From Janthinobacterium aquaticum (GTDB lineage Bacteria; Pseudomonadota; Gammaproteobacteria; Burkholderiales; Burkholderiaceae_D), in contig NZ_WFLK01000001.1 in the NCBI RefSeq assembly GCF_009208565.1, positions 124,001-188,000 on the forward strand: a stretch of 64,000 nucleotides of DNA. The letters are read 5' to 3'. The notes under the pieces are model-generated. The model was not told the DNA's origin and ran no database searches. It worked only from the letters and a program-made list of their open reading frames with translations. Position numbers and translations under genes: made by a program. Shown piece by piece: positions 8,609-17,949 of the stretch (the first letter of the stretch is position 1; each line of letters starts with the position of its first letter).

Positions 8609-10222
8609 TCAGGCGCTCAAGCGTGGCACGGCGCGCACGCTGGCCGGTGCCGAGGCTGCGACAGCCGTGGCGTTACCGGCGCGCAGGCGAAATACACTGA
8701 CGATATCGAGCAGCCGGCCAGCCTCGCTCTCGAGCGACTGCGAAGCGGCCGTGGCCTCTTCGACCAGCGCCGCGTTCTGCTGCGTCACTTCATCCATCTG
8801 CACCACCGCCTGGTTGATCTGGCCAAGGCCGGTGCTCTGCTCGGCGCTGGCCGCAGAAATATCGGCCACCATCTGGCTGACGCGTCCGACCGCCTGCACC
8901 ACCTCGTGCATGGTGGCGCCGGCACGCGACACCAGCGCAGCACCGGCATCGACCTGTTCGGTGGAATTGGCGATCAGGGCGCGGATGTCGCGCGCCGCCG
9001 AGGCACTGCGCTGCGCCAGGTTGCGCACTTCGGTGGCCACCACCGCAAAGCCGCGGCCCTGCTCACCGGCACGCGCCGCCTCAACCGCTGCATTGAGCGC
9101 CAGGATATTGGTCTGGAAAGCCAGCATGTCGATCACGCCGATAATATCGGCAATCCTGGCCGATGCGCCGCTGATGGCGTCCATGGTGGTAATCACCTGC
9201 CCCACTGCCGTGCCGCCCTGGCTGGCGATCTGCGACGCCTCTGTCGCCAGCGCACTGGCGCGGCGCGCGTTATCGGCGTTTTGCTGGACCGTCGAGCTCA
9301 GTTCTTCCATCGCCGAGGCGGTCTGTTCGAGTGAGCTGGCCTGTTCTTCGGTGCGCGAAGACAGATCGATATTGCCGGCCGCGATCTGGGTCGACGCGGT
9401 GGCAATGGTATCGGTACCGCTGCGTACCTGCTGCACAATATCGCGCAGGTTGCCGTTCATGGTCGCCAGGGCGTCGAGCAGCCGACCGGTTTCATCATGG
9501 GCATGCACACCGAAGGTCGAACTGAGGTCGCCCGCCGCCACGGTTTGCGCCACGTTGACGGCGTGCTGCAGCGGCCGCACGATGCTGCGCGTGACGAGCC
9601 AGGCGGTAATTATCGAGAACATGACGGCCAGGGCGCTGATCACCAGCAAAGTAATGCGCGCGCTGAGGTACTCCTGGCGCACCTGCTGCCCGGCGTCTTC
9701 CATGCGCTGATGCTGGTGCTTGATCAGCGTCTCCAGCCCTGCCATATAGCGCAGCTGATCGGCGCGCACGCTGCTGAGCAGCAGATTGGTGCCGGTCTCG
9801 CGCGCGCCTTCGTCAAGCAGTGCCAGTACCTTGTCGCGGCCGGCGTTATAGTCGGCACGCGCCTGCATGACCGTGCGCATCAGCGCCTTGCCTTTGTCGC
9901 TATTGACCATGCGCTCCAGTTCGGTCAGTTTCTGCTCCGTCTGAGCGCTCGCTGCCGCAATCGTTTCACGTTCCTTTGCCAGCTGTTCCGGTGCCGTCAT
10001 CAGCAGCAGATTGCGCGACGAGCGTGCGATCACATTGACCTGCTTGATGATGTCATTGGCCACCACGGTCTTCGGATACTCCTGGTCGATCACGCTGCCC
10101 ATGCGCTGATCGAGCGTCGACAATCGCAGCAGGCCCAGCGCGGCAGTGGCCAGCAGCAATACCGTCAACACCGCAAACGAGCAGCGCAAGCGCGTGCCGA
10201 TATTCATCGTAAGCATTTTCAT
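8609..10222 (-). CDS. Methyl-accepting chemotaxis protein with four-helix-bundle sensor
   Basis: A chemoreceptor of about 537 residues. An N-terminal membrane helix ([11 protein letters not shown]) is followed by a periplasmic helical sensor of about 160 residues, a second membrane helix ([19 protein letters not shown]), a HAMP domain ([18 protein letters not shown]) and a signalling hairpin. The CheA/CheW-binding tip reads [20 protein letters not shown]. No CheR-tethering pentapeptide ends the protein. Several ATGs lie close together; AAGG six bases before the ATG at 10222 favours it, and 10207 (MNIGTRLR) is also possible. It is the first gene of a probable operon with the EAL gene. Confidence 0.92.
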   Translation of the reverse strand: MKMLTMNIGTRLRCSFAVLTVLLLATAALGLLRLSTLDQRMGSVIDQEYPKTVVANDIIKQVNVIARSSRNLLLMTAPEQLAKERETIAAASAQTEQKLTELERMVNSDKGKALMRTVMQARADYNAGRDKVLALLDEGARETGTNLLLSSVRADQLRYMAGLETLIKHQHQRMEDAGQQVRQEYLSARITLLVISALAVMFSIITAWLVTRSIVRPLQHAVNVAQTVAAGDLSSTFGVHAHDETGRLLDALATMNGNLRDIVQQVRSGTDTIATASTQIAAGNIDLSSRTEEQASSLEQTASAMEELSSTVQQNADNARRASALATEASQIASQGGTAVGQVITTMDAISGASARIADIIGVIDMLAFQTNILALNAAVEAARAGEQGRGFAVVATEVRNLAQRSASAARDIRALIANSTEQVDAGAALVSRAGATMHEVVQAVGRVSQMVADISAASAEQSTGLGQINQAVVQMDEVTQQNAALVEEATAASQSLESEAGRLLDIVSVFRLRAGNATAVAASAPASVRAVPRLSA

Positions 10223-10567
10223 TCGCATCCTTAGAAATGGTTAACAGTGAAGCGCCAGGCTCGCAGCAACTGGCAGACGGCAATGGCGGCAATGGCTGCA
10301 ATCAGACTAAGGCAGGCAAGGAACAGCAGCAGGGTCAGCAGGCAGGAGACAAGACGGCAGCAAGGTGCCACGCGCAGGCATGTTTGCAGCACGCCCGGCA
10401 GTGTGGTTTATATGACAGCTTATGTCGCGTTAATTTTTGCAAAGTTTTGCTTAGATAGAAAATGAGACAAATTTGCAAGGGATGAGCCATGCCGGGCGTG
10501 GCGAGGCAGAAAATGCAAAACGGCCGCACCGGGCGGCCGTCTTGCAGTCAGTTCAACAAGCTGCGCG
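10223..10567. other. Intergenic region between two chemoreceptor genes
   Basis: About 345 bases. It holds the terminator of the upstream chemoreceptor at its right end, then an AT-rich stretch around 10430-10475 that probably contains the promoter of the downstream receptor (TATAAA-like box on the minus strand near 10410), then a long untranslated leader. Open frames here look like chance translations and are not called. Confidence 0.5.
10510..10540 (-). terminator. Rho-independent terminator of the second chemoreceptor gene
   Basis: On the minus strand ACGGCCGC-CCGGT-GCGGCCGT (10540-10520) is followed by TTTGCATTTT. It starts 27 bases after the chemoreceptor stop codon at 10568. Confidence 0.8.
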
Positions 10568-12154
10568 TCAGGCAGCGAGCCTGAACACGCTGACCACGCC
10601 AGCGAGCTTGCCGGCCTGGTCCTGCAGCGACGCCGCAGCAGCGGCAGCCTCTTCCACCAGCGCCGCATTTTGCTGGGTCACCTGGTCCATCTGGCCGATC
10701 GCCTGGTTGATCTGATCGATGCCCGAGCTTTGCTCCTGCGTGGCCAGCGTAATTTCCGCCATGATGTCGGTCACGCGCTGCACGCTGGTGACGATATCGT
10801 TCATGGTGTCACCGGCCTCTGCCACCAGCTTGCCGCCGGCGTCGACGGCACTGACCGAATCGTCGATCAGCGTCTTGATTTCACGTGCCGCAGCGCTTGA
10901 TCGCTGCGCCAGGTTGCGCACTTCACCGGCCACCACCGCAAAGCCGCGGCCCTGCTCGCCGGCGCGCGCTGCCTCGACTGCCGCATTCAGGGCCAGGATA
11001 TTGGTCTGGAAAGCAATCCCATCAATCACGCTGATGATGTCAACGATCTTGCGCGAACTGCCGTTGATCGCTGCCATGGTCTCGACCACCTGGCCGACCA
11101 CCGCGCCACCCTTGAGGGCCACCTGCGACGCGGTCACCGCCAACTGGTTGGCCTGCTGCGCATTGTCGGCATTCTGGCGCACGGTCGAGGTCAGCTCTTC
11201 CATCGACGACGCGGTTTCTTCGAGCGAACTGGCCTGTTCCTCGGTGCGCGAGGACAAATCGAGGTTGCCGCTGGCAATCTGCGACGAGGCGGTAGCGATG
11301 GTGTCGGTACCTGCCCGTACCTGCCCCACAATCGATACCAGGCCCGAGTTCATGTCCGACAGCGCCTTGAGCAACTGGCCGGTCTCTTCGGTGGTCGATA
11401 CCGTAATGCGGCTGCTGAGGTCGCCGGCGGCCACAGTCTGCGCCACCTTGACGGCCGCTTCAATCGGCTCGGTGATGGCGCGCGCAATCAGCGCCGAGCA
11501 GGCGATGCCGATCACCGATGCCAGCAGCGCCAGCCCGACCATCAGGCTTTTGGAACGCAATACGGCTGCGCCGCCCCCCTGCACGCTGGACTGCGCTACC
11601 GCCTTGTTGAGCACAATGATCTCGTTAAGGGAAGCTTCGGCCTTGCCGAACAAGGCGCGCGATGCCAGGTAATCGCGGTAAAAATCGACAAACAGCGTGC
11701 GCTGCACCTGTTCGTCGCGGTTGGCGGCCAGCGCCGCCAGTACGCTGGCGACCTTGTCATCAGCGCCCTTCCATGCCTTCCACTCGCCCTGGAAGCGCTG
11801 CCACAGGCGCGCTTCATCGGGCGTCTGCGGCAGTGGTTCATAGAGCTTGCGGCCACTGTCGATCGTGGCCCAGGCCCGCGCGCGCAACTGCTGCGCTTCG
11901 CTGAATTTGTCCTGTGCCTGGTAGTTGTTTTCATAGATTGCGGCGCTGAGCGTGCCGGCAGCGACCGCCGTCTGGCCTTCGCTCATCAGCAGCAGGCCCT
12001 GCACCGATGGCAGGCGTACCAGCCCGATTTCATTCACCGCGCCGCCCACCTCGGCGATGCCGAGAAAGCCGGTGACGCCCACCACCAGCAGTGCTGCCAG
12101 CATGACGCCGGCCAGCGACGCGAGTTTCCATTTGATGCGTAAATTTCTGAACAT
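10568..12154 (-). CDS. Methyl-accepting chemotaxis protein
   Basis: A 528-residue chemoreceptor, read from the ATG at 12154 ([14 protein letters not shown]). It has an N-terminal membrane helix ([20 protein letters not shown]), a periplasmic helical domain of about 160 residues rich in Trp-containing helices ([14 protein letters not shown]), a second membrane helix ([21 protein letters not shown]), HAMP ([20 protein letters not shown]) and the signalling hairpin with tip [20 protein letters not shown]. It is a paralogue of the neighbouring receptor, with close similarity in HAMP and signalling parts and a different sensor. The open frame continues upstream to 12421 but the added residues do not look like protein. 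It has its own terminator. Confidence 0.92.
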   Translation of the reverse strand: MFRNLRIKWKLASLAGVMLAALLVVGVTGFLGIAEVGGAVNEIGLVRLPSVQGLLLMSEGQTAVAAGTLSAAIYENNYQAQDKFSEAQQLRARAWATIDSGRKLYEPLPQTPDEARLWQRFQGEWKAWKGADDKVASVLAALAANRDEQVQRTLFVDFYRDYLASRALFGKAEASLNEIIVLNKAVAQSSVQGGGAAVLRSKSLMVGLALLASVIGIACSALIARAITEPIEAAVKVAQTVAAGDLSSRITVSTTEETGQLLKALSDMNSGLVSIVGQVRAGTDTIATASSQIASGNLDLSSRTEEQASSLEETASSMEELTSTVRQNADNAQQANQLAVTASQVALKGGAVVGQVVETMAAINGSSRKIVDIISVIDGIAFQTNILALNAAVEAARAGEQGRGFAVVAGEVRNLAQRSSAAAREIKTLIDDSVSAVDAGGKLVAEAGDTMNDIVTSVQRVTDIMAEITLATQEQSSGIDQINQAIGQMDQVTQQNAALVEEAAAAAASLQDQAGKLAGVVSVFRLAA

Positions 12155-12249
12155 GCTTATCCCATAAAAAGACCGGCGCGCGCAGTCAGCACCTGCTGGC
12201 CAGATCGGTAGAAACGTCGGTACGCGCCAAAGATTGCGAGGTCGGGGCA

Positions 12250-12257
12250 GTATCGGG
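12250..12257 (-). promoter_or_regulatory. Possible FliA (sigma-28) -10 element before the chemoreceptor
   Basis: The minus strand reads CCCGATAC, close to the flagellar sigma-28 -10 consensus GCCGATAA, about 96 bases before the ATG at 12154. The -35 match (TTGTCTTT against TAAAGTTT) is poor, so this is only a candidate. Confidence 0.25.
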
Positions 12258-12438
12258 AAACGTAAGGTAAAGACAATTACGAGAATTGATCGCCGAGCAG
12301 CATAGTGTAAAAGCCGGGACTTGAGCATCAAACAATTAACCAAAGGCAATTTTTTAACTGACTGTCGCGCCATATACACAGATGGCCGAAACATTGATAT
12401 TCGTCTAATATAGCCATTCAATCCATAGTGGAATCGTG

Positions 12439-13389
12439 ATGGCCTACCCTATCGAACACAAACTGGTGATCGGCGTGGCATCGAGCGCCCTGTTTGACCT
12501 GTCCGAATCGCACCAGGTCTACCTCGACAGCGGCACCGAGGAATACCGCAAGTACCAGGAAACACATGTCGACGCCGTACTCGGGCGCGGCGTGGCGTTC
12601 CCGTTTATCCGCCGCTTTCTGAACATCAACAAACACCACCCTGAGGAGTCGCCGGTCGAAGTCGTGCTGTTTTCACGCAATTCGCCTGAAACGGGCTTGC
12701 GCGTCATGCATTCGATTGCCCACTACGGGCTCGACATTTCACGCGCCGCCTTCATGACCGGCAGGTCGCCCTATCCTTACCTGCCGGCGTTTAACGCTTC
12801 GCTGTTCCTGAGCGCCAATGAAGACGATGTGCGCAGCGCGCTGGCCTGCCATTATCCGGCAGGCTTGGTGCTGCCCTCGCCGTCGCGCACCGAAGACGAC
12901 GAACAGGACGACGAACTGCGCGTGGCCTTCGACTTTGACGGCGTGATCGCCGACGATGAAGCCGAAACGGTGTTCAAGCGCAATAACGACGTCGATGAAT
13001 TCCACGCCCACGAAACGCTGAACGTCGGCACGCCGCATCGACCCGGCCCGCTGGCCGGCCTGTTCCAGAAACTGGCCAATATGCAGCGACTGGAAGAAAA
13101 AGCGCAGCAGCGCGACCCGTCCTACCGGAAAATCCTGCGCATCGCCATTATCACGGCGCGCAATGCGCCCTCGCACGAACGGGTGGTGACCACCCTGAAA
13201 AGCTGGGGCGTGGCGGCCGACGAAACATTTTTCCTCGGCGGCATGGACAAGTCGCGCGTGCTGGGCGTGTTCCGGCCGCATATTTTCTTCGATGACCAGT
13301 TAAGCCACCTGAAGTCCAATGGCGACGCCATTCCGATGGTGCACGTGCCATTCGGCGTGGCCAATCTGCGCACCGGCACGGGTGCCTGA
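12439..13389 (+). CDS. 5'-nucleotidase (PF06189-type)
   Basis: A 316-residue soluble protein matching the bacterial cytosolic 5'-nucleotidase family, which dephosphorylates nucleoside monophosphates. Visible family features are [13 protein letters not shown] at the start, [38 protein letters not shown], and the acid-phosphatase-like [14 protein letters not shown] near residue 170. FFDDQLSHL near residue 285 is probably a second acidic motif. A GTG precedes the ATG by one codon; the ATG at 12439 is chosen. It is divergent from the chemoreceptor and followed by a promoter for mfd. Confidence 0.88.
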   Translation: MAYPIEHKLVIGVASSALFDLSESHQVYLDSGTEEYRKYQETHVDAVLGRGVAFPFIRRFLNINKHHPEESPVEVVLFSRNSPETGLRVMHSIAHYGLDISRAAFMTGRSPYPYLPAFNASLFLSANEDDVRSALACHYPAGLVLPSPSRTEDDEQDDELRVAFDFDGVIADDEAETVFKRNNDVDEFHAHETLNVGTPHRPGPLAGLFQKLANMQRLEEKAQQRDPSYRKILRIAIITARNAPSHERVVTTLKSWGVAADETFFLGGMDKSRVLGVFRPHIFFDDQLSHLKSNGDAIPMVHVPFGVANLRTGTGA

Positions 13390-13408
13390 AATGGCGGCGT
13401 GCATGGTC

Positions 13409-13414
13409 TATAAT
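13409..13414 (+). promoter_or_regulatory. Candidate -10 box for mfd
   Basis: A perfect TATAAT 93 bases before the mfd ATG, within GGTCTATAATC, the same context as before the PBP1A gene. No clear -35 was seen. Confidence 0.4.
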
Positions 13415-13506
13415 CTGGCCTGCACGCACCGCGTCTTCGATCCGGTGCAGCGCCTGCTTTCGTCCTTGCCACCCTCATCAATACCATTACCCTCGCCATC
13501 GCCTGC

Positions 13507-16500
13507 ATGTCTTCAGCCCTGAAAAAATCGCTCCCCAAAGCCGGCAACCGCTACGCCCTGCCGGCCCTGTATGGTTCCGCCGACGCCTACGCCCTGGCGC
13601 TGGCGGCGCTGGAATGGAAATCGCGGGGCCAGATGCTGGCCGTGGTAGTGGCGCAGGCCAGCGACGGACAGCGCCTGCTCGATGAAATTCCATGGTTCGG
13701 TGGCGCGCAGCTGCGCTGCCATTTGCTGCCGGACTGGGAAACGCTGCCTTACGACGCCTTTTCGCCGCATCAGGACCTGGTGTCCGAACGCCTGGCAACC
13801 CTGCATGAAATCCAGAATGGCCAGTGCGACGTGCTGATCGTGCCGGCCACCACGGCGCTGGTGCGCCTGGCGCCGCCGTCGTTCCTGGCGGCCTACACCT
13901 TCTTTTTCAAGAAGGGCGAGACGCTGGACGAAGCGCGCCTGAAGTCGCAGCTGACGCTGGCGGGCTACAGCCATGTGTCACAGGTGATGTCGCCCGGCGA
14001 ATACTCGGTGCGCGGCGGCCTGCTCGACCTGTTCCCGATGGGTTCAACCTTGCCCTACCGGCTCGACCTGTTCGGCGACACCATCGAAACCATCCGCACC
14101 TTTGACGCCGACACTCAGCGCTCGCTCTATCCGGTGCATGAAGTACGGCTGCTACCGGGGCGCGAATTTCCGATGGACGAGGCGGCGCGCACCACCTTTC
14201 GCAGCCGCTGGCGCGAGCAGTTCGAGGGCGATCCGTCGCGCGCGGTGGTCTACAAGGACATCAGCAGCGGCATTGCCTCGGCCGGCATCGAATACTATCT
14301 GCCGCTGTTTTTTGAAGAAACCGCGACCCTGTTTGACTACCTGCCGGCCGAGGCCGCGCTGGCCATGGTCGGCGATATCGACGCGGCTATTGGCCGCTTC
14401 TGGACCGATACCCAGTCGCGCTACCGCTTCCTGAAGGCCGACCGCGAACGCCCGATCCTGCCGCCCGAGTCGCTGTTCCTGTCCGATGAACAGTTCTTTG
14501 CGCTGGCCAAGCCGTATGCGCGCGTGGCCATCAACAAGTCCGCCGATGCACAGGCGTCCGAACTGTCGGCGCCGATACCGAACGTGGCCGTCAACCGGCG
14601 CGCCGACGATCCGCTGGCCAACCTGCGCAGCTATCTGCTGCAGCAAGGCCGGCGCGTGCTGATCTGCGCCGAGTCGAACGGCCGGCGCGAAACGCTGCAG
14701 CAGTATTTTGCCGAGTTCGACCTGCCACTGGTTCCAGCCGAAGGCAATGACGGCTTCCTGCAGTCGGACGCCAAACTGATGCTGGGCGTGGCGCCGCTGC
14801 ATGCGGGCTTCGAGCTGTTTGCCGACGACGGCCATATCGCCTACATCACCGAAACGGAGCTGTATGCCGGCTCGGGCCGGCGCGTGGGCAAGAAAAAGCA
14901 GGAAGGCGTGACGCAGGTCGAGTCGATGGTGCGCGACCTGTCCGAGCTGAAAATCGGCGACCCGGTGGTGCATATCAACCACGGCATCGGCCGCTACATG
15001 GGCCTGACCAGCATGGACCTGGGCGAAGGCGAGACCGAATTTTTGCACCTCGAATATGCCAAGGACACCAAGCTGTATGTGCCGGTGTCGCAGCTGCACG
15101 TGATCTCGCGCTATTCAGGCGCCTCGCCTGAAGACGCGCCGCTGCATTCGCTCGGTTCGGGACAGTGGGAAAAGGCCAAGAAAAAAGCGGCCGACCAGGT
15201 ACGCGACACGGCCGCCGAGCTTCTCAACCTGTATGCCCGGCGCGCGCTGCGCCAGGGCCATGCGTTCGAGTATTCGGCGCACGACTACGAGCGCTTCGCC
15301 GACAGCTTCGGCTTCGATGAAACGCCGGACCAGGCCGAGGCCATCAACAACGTCATCAAGGACATGACGTCGGGCAAACCGATGGACCGGCTGGTGTGCG
15401 GCGATGTCGGCTTCGGCAAGACCGAAGTGGCGCTGCGCGCAGCCTTTATTGCCGTCATGGGCGGCAAGCAGGTGGCGATCCTGGCCCCCACTACCCTGCT
15501 GGCCGAGCAGCATGCCCAGACCTTTGCCGACCGCTTTGCCGACTGGCCGGTGCGCATTGCCGAGCTGTCACGCTTCCGTACCGGCAAGGAGATCACGCAG
15601 GCTTTCAAGGGCATGGCCGACGGCACGCTCGACATTATTATCGGCACCCACAAGCTGTTGTCGGATGATGTGAAGTTCACGCGTCTGGGCCTGGTGATCA
15701 TCGACGAGGAACACCGCTTCGGCGTGCGCCAGAAGGAAGCGCTCAAAGCGCTGCGCGCGGAAGTGGACGTGCTGACGCTGACGGCCACGCCGATTCCGCG
15801 CACGCTGGGCATGGCGCTCGAAGGCCTGCGCGACTTTTCCATTATCGCCACGGCGCCGCAAAAGCGCCTGGCCATCAAGACGTTTGTGCGCAGTGAAGGT
15901 GAAGCGATTATCCGCGAGGCGTGCTTGCGCGAACTCAAGCGCGGCGGCCAGATCTACTTCCTGCACAACGAGGTGGAGACCATCCAGAACCGCCTGGCCA
16001 TGCTGACCGAACTGCTGCCCGAAGCGCGCATTGCAGTGGCGCACGGCCAGATGCATGAGCGCGACCTGGAAAAAGTCATGCGCGACTTCGTGGCGCAGCG
16101 CTTCAATATTTTGCTGTGCACCACCATTATCGAGACCGGCATCGATGTGCCAACTGCGAACACCATCATCATGCACCGCGCCGACAAGTTCGGCCTGGCG
16201 CAGCTGCACCAGCTGCGCGGGCGCGTGGGCCGCTCGCATCACCAGGCCTATGCCTATCTGCTGGTGCATGACGTGCAGGGCCTGTCGAAGCTGGCGCAGC
16301 GTCGCCTGGACGCGATCCAGCAGATGGAAGAACTGGGCAGCGGCTTTTATCTGGCCATGCACGACCTGGAGATACGCGGCGCCGGCGAAGTGCTCGGCGA
16401 CAGCCAGTCCGGCGAGATGACTGAAATCGGCTTCCAGCTGTATTCGGACATGCTTAACGAAGCCGTGCGCTCGCTCAAAGCGGGCAAGGAGCCCGACCTG

Positions 16501-16950
16501 GCCGCGCCGCTGGCCACCACCACCGAGATCAACCTGCATGTGCCAGCGCTGTTACCGGCCGACTTCTGCGGCGATGTGCACGAGCGTCTGTCGATCTACA
16601 AGCGCCTGGCCAACTGTGCCACGCAGGACAAGATCGACGATATCCAGGAAGAGCTGATCGACCGTTTCGGCAAGCTGCCCGAGCCGGTCAAGTCACTGAT
16701 CGAAACGCACCGCCTGCGCATCCTGGCCAAGACAGTCGGCATCGTCAAGATCGACGTCCATGGCGAAGCGGCCACGCTGCAGTTCATGGCCCAGCCGCCG
16801 ATCGACCCGATGCGCATCATCGAACTGATACAGAAAAACCGCCATATCAAGCTGCACGGCCAGGACAAGCTGAAACTGAGCGCGGCCATGCCCGACCTGG
16901 CCGCGCGCGTCACGCAGATCAAGACCACTATTCGCCAATTGACCGCCTAG
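13507..16950 (+). CDS. mfd: Transcription-repair coupling factor Mfd
   Basis: A 1147-residue protein, the normal length for Mfd. It removes RNA polymerase stalled at DNA lesions and recruits UvrA for nucleotide-excision repair. The N-terminal UvrB-like part (LLPDWETLPYDAFSPHQDLV) lacks its own ATPase. The RNA-polymerase-interacting region has DPVVHINHGIGRYMGL near residue 490. The RecG-like motor has Walker A GDVGFGKTE (about 632), the DEEH box IIDEEHRFG (about 733), TATPIPRTLGM and the helicase VI stretch QLRGRVGRSHHQAYAY. The C-terminal TRCF domain ends near residue 1100. serB follows after 42 bases, probably on the same transcript. Confidence 0.98.
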   Translation: MSSALKKSLPKAGNRYALPALYGSADAYALALAALEWKSRGQMLAVVVAQASDGQRLLDEIPWFGGAQLRCHLLPDWETLPYDAFSPHQDLVSERLATLHEIQNGQCDVLIVPATTALVRLAPPSFLAAYTFFFKKGETLDEARLKSQLTLAGYSHVSQVMSPGEYSVRGGLLDLFPMGSTLPYRLDLFGDTIETIRTFDADTQRSLYPVHEVRLLPGREFPMDEAARTTFRSRWREQFEGDPSRAVVYKDISSGIASAGIEYYLPLFFEETATLFDYLPAEAALAMVGDIDAAIGRFWTDTQSRYRFLKADRERPILPPESLFLSDEQFFALAKPYARVAINKSADAQASELSAPIPNVAVNRRADDPLANLRSYLLQQGRRVLICAESNGRRETLQQYFAEFDLPLVPAEGNDGFLQSDAKLMLGVAPLHAGFELFADDGHIAYITETELYAGSGRRVGKKKQEGVTQVESMVRDLSELKIGDPVVHINHGIGRYMGLTSMDLGEGETEFLHLEYAKDTKLYVPVSQLHVISRYSGASPEDAPLHSLGSGQWEKAKKKAADQVRDTAAELLNLYARRALRQGHAFEYSAHDYERFADSFGFDETPDQAEAINNVIKDMTSGKPMDRLVCGDVGFGKTEVALRAAFIAVMGGKQVAILAPTTLLAEQHAQTFADRFADWPVRIAELSRFRTGKEITQAFKGMADGTLDIIIGTHKLLSDDVKFTRLGLVIIDEEHRFGVRQKEALKALRAEVDVLTLTATPIPRTLGMALEGLRDFSIIATAPQKRLAIKTFVRSEGEAIIREACLRELKRGGQIYFLHNEVETIQNRLAMLTELLPEARIAVAHGQMHERDLEKVMRDFVAQRFNILLCTTIIETGIDVPTANTIIMHRADKFGLAQLHQLRGRVGRSHHQAYAYLLVHDVQGLSKLAQRRLDAIQQMEELGSGFYLAMHDLEIRGAGEVLGDSQSGEMTEIGFQLYSDMLNEAVRSLKAGKEPDLAAPLATTTEINLHVPALLPADFCGDVHERLSIYKRLANCATQDKIDDIQEELIDRFGKLPEPVKSLIETHRLRILAKTVGIVKIDVHGEAATLQFMAQPPIDPMRIIELIQKNRHIKLHGQDKLKLSAAMPDLAARVTQIKTTIRQLTA

Positions 16951-16992
16951 AGTCATTGTTTATTATTTTTTGAATCCATTGCAGGCCTGCCC

Positions 16993-17868
16993 ATGACATC
17001 CAGCACATCCATCACCATGAATCTGATCCTGCAAGGCGAAGGCGGCGACCCGGCCCGGCTCGAACGCATTGCCGCGCTGGCCGCGCCCACCGCCATCACA
17101 CGCCTGGGCCCGTACGCGGTGCGCTGCGAAAAGATCGCCTACTCGCCGGCGCTGCGCCCCACCATCGAAGTGGCCACGCAGGCCGCACAGCTCGACGCCA
17201 CCTACACGATGGGCCAGCGCGAACTGGGCGAATTCAAGCTCGTGGCGATGGACATGGACTCGACCCTGATCACCATCGAATGCATCGATGAAATCGCCGA
17301 CATGCAGGGCCTGAAACCGCAGGTGGCCGCCATTACCGAGGCGGCAATGCGTGGCGAACTCGATTTTGCCGCCAGCCTGACCCAGCGCGTGGCGCTGCTC
17401 GAAGGGCTCGACGCATCAGCCCTGCAGCGCGTGTATGACGAACGCCTGCAGCTGTCACCAGGCGCTGAAAAGATGCTGGCTGCAGTCAAGGCGGCAGGCC
17501 TGAAAACGCTGCTGGTATCGGGCGGCTTTACCTTCTTTACCGAACGCCTGAAAGAGCGCCTGGGCCTGGACTACACGCACGCCAATGAACTGGAAATCAT
17601 CGACGGCAAACTGACCGGCAAGGTTATCGGCGGCATCGTCGACGCCGAGGAAAAAATGCGCACGGTCGAACGCGTGTGCAAGGAGCTGGGGATTGCGACG
17701 TCCGAAGCGATCGTCATGGGCGACGGCGCCAACGACCTGAAAATGATGAGCATTGCCGGCCTGTCGGTAGCGTTTCGCGCCAAACCGGTGGTGCGCGCCC
17801 AGGCCGATGTGGCCTTGAATTTCGTCGGCCTCGACGGCATCCTCAACATCTTGGGTAGGTCGGATTAG
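16993..17868 (+). CDS. serB: Phosphoserine phosphatase
   Basis: A 291-residue HAD-family enzyme for the last step of serine synthesis (phosphoserine to serine). The N-terminal 75 residues are a small regulatory-type domain. Catalytic motifs are MDMDSTL (nucleophile Asp near residue 85), LVSGGFTFFTERL (motif II) and MGDGANDLKMM (metal-binding motif). The usual end of the family is near GLDGILNIL. Here the last four residues, GRSD, and the stop TAG are encoded by a REP-like palindrome that begins at 17855, so the original end has been replaced. It sits downstream of mfd and converges on the serine hydrolase gene. Confidence 0.96.
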   Translation: MTSSTSITMNLILQGEGGDPARLERIAALAAPTAITRLGPYAVRCEKIAYSPALRPTIEVATQAAQLDATYTMGQRELGEFKLVAMDMDSTLITIECIDEIADMQGLKPQVAAITEAAMRGELDFAASLTQRVALLEGLDASALQRVYDERLQLSPGAEKMLAAVKAAGLKTLLVSGGFTFFTERLKERLGLDYTHANELEIIDGKLTGKVIGGIVDAEEKMRTVERVCKELGIATSEAIVMGDGANDLKMMSIAGLSVAFRAKPVVRAQADVALNFVGLDGILNILGRSD

Positions 17869-17949
17869 CGGGGCAAAGCCCCGCGTAATCCGACATCGGC
17901 CGTCAACAATGTTGTCGGATTACGGCCCGCAGGGCCTAATCCGACCTAC
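17855..17949. repeat. Pair of inverted REP-like palindromes
   Basis: Unit A (17855-17894) is GTAGGTCGGATTAG, a GCGGGG/CCCCGC core and GTAATCCGAC. Unit B (17914-17949) is the reverse orientation with a GGCCC/GGGCC core. They are separated by 19 bases. The pair fills the gap between the convergent serB and serine hydrolase genes and supplies both stop codons: TAG at 17866-17868 for serB, and TAG on the minus strand at 17948-17946 for the hydrolase. Confidence 0.88.
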
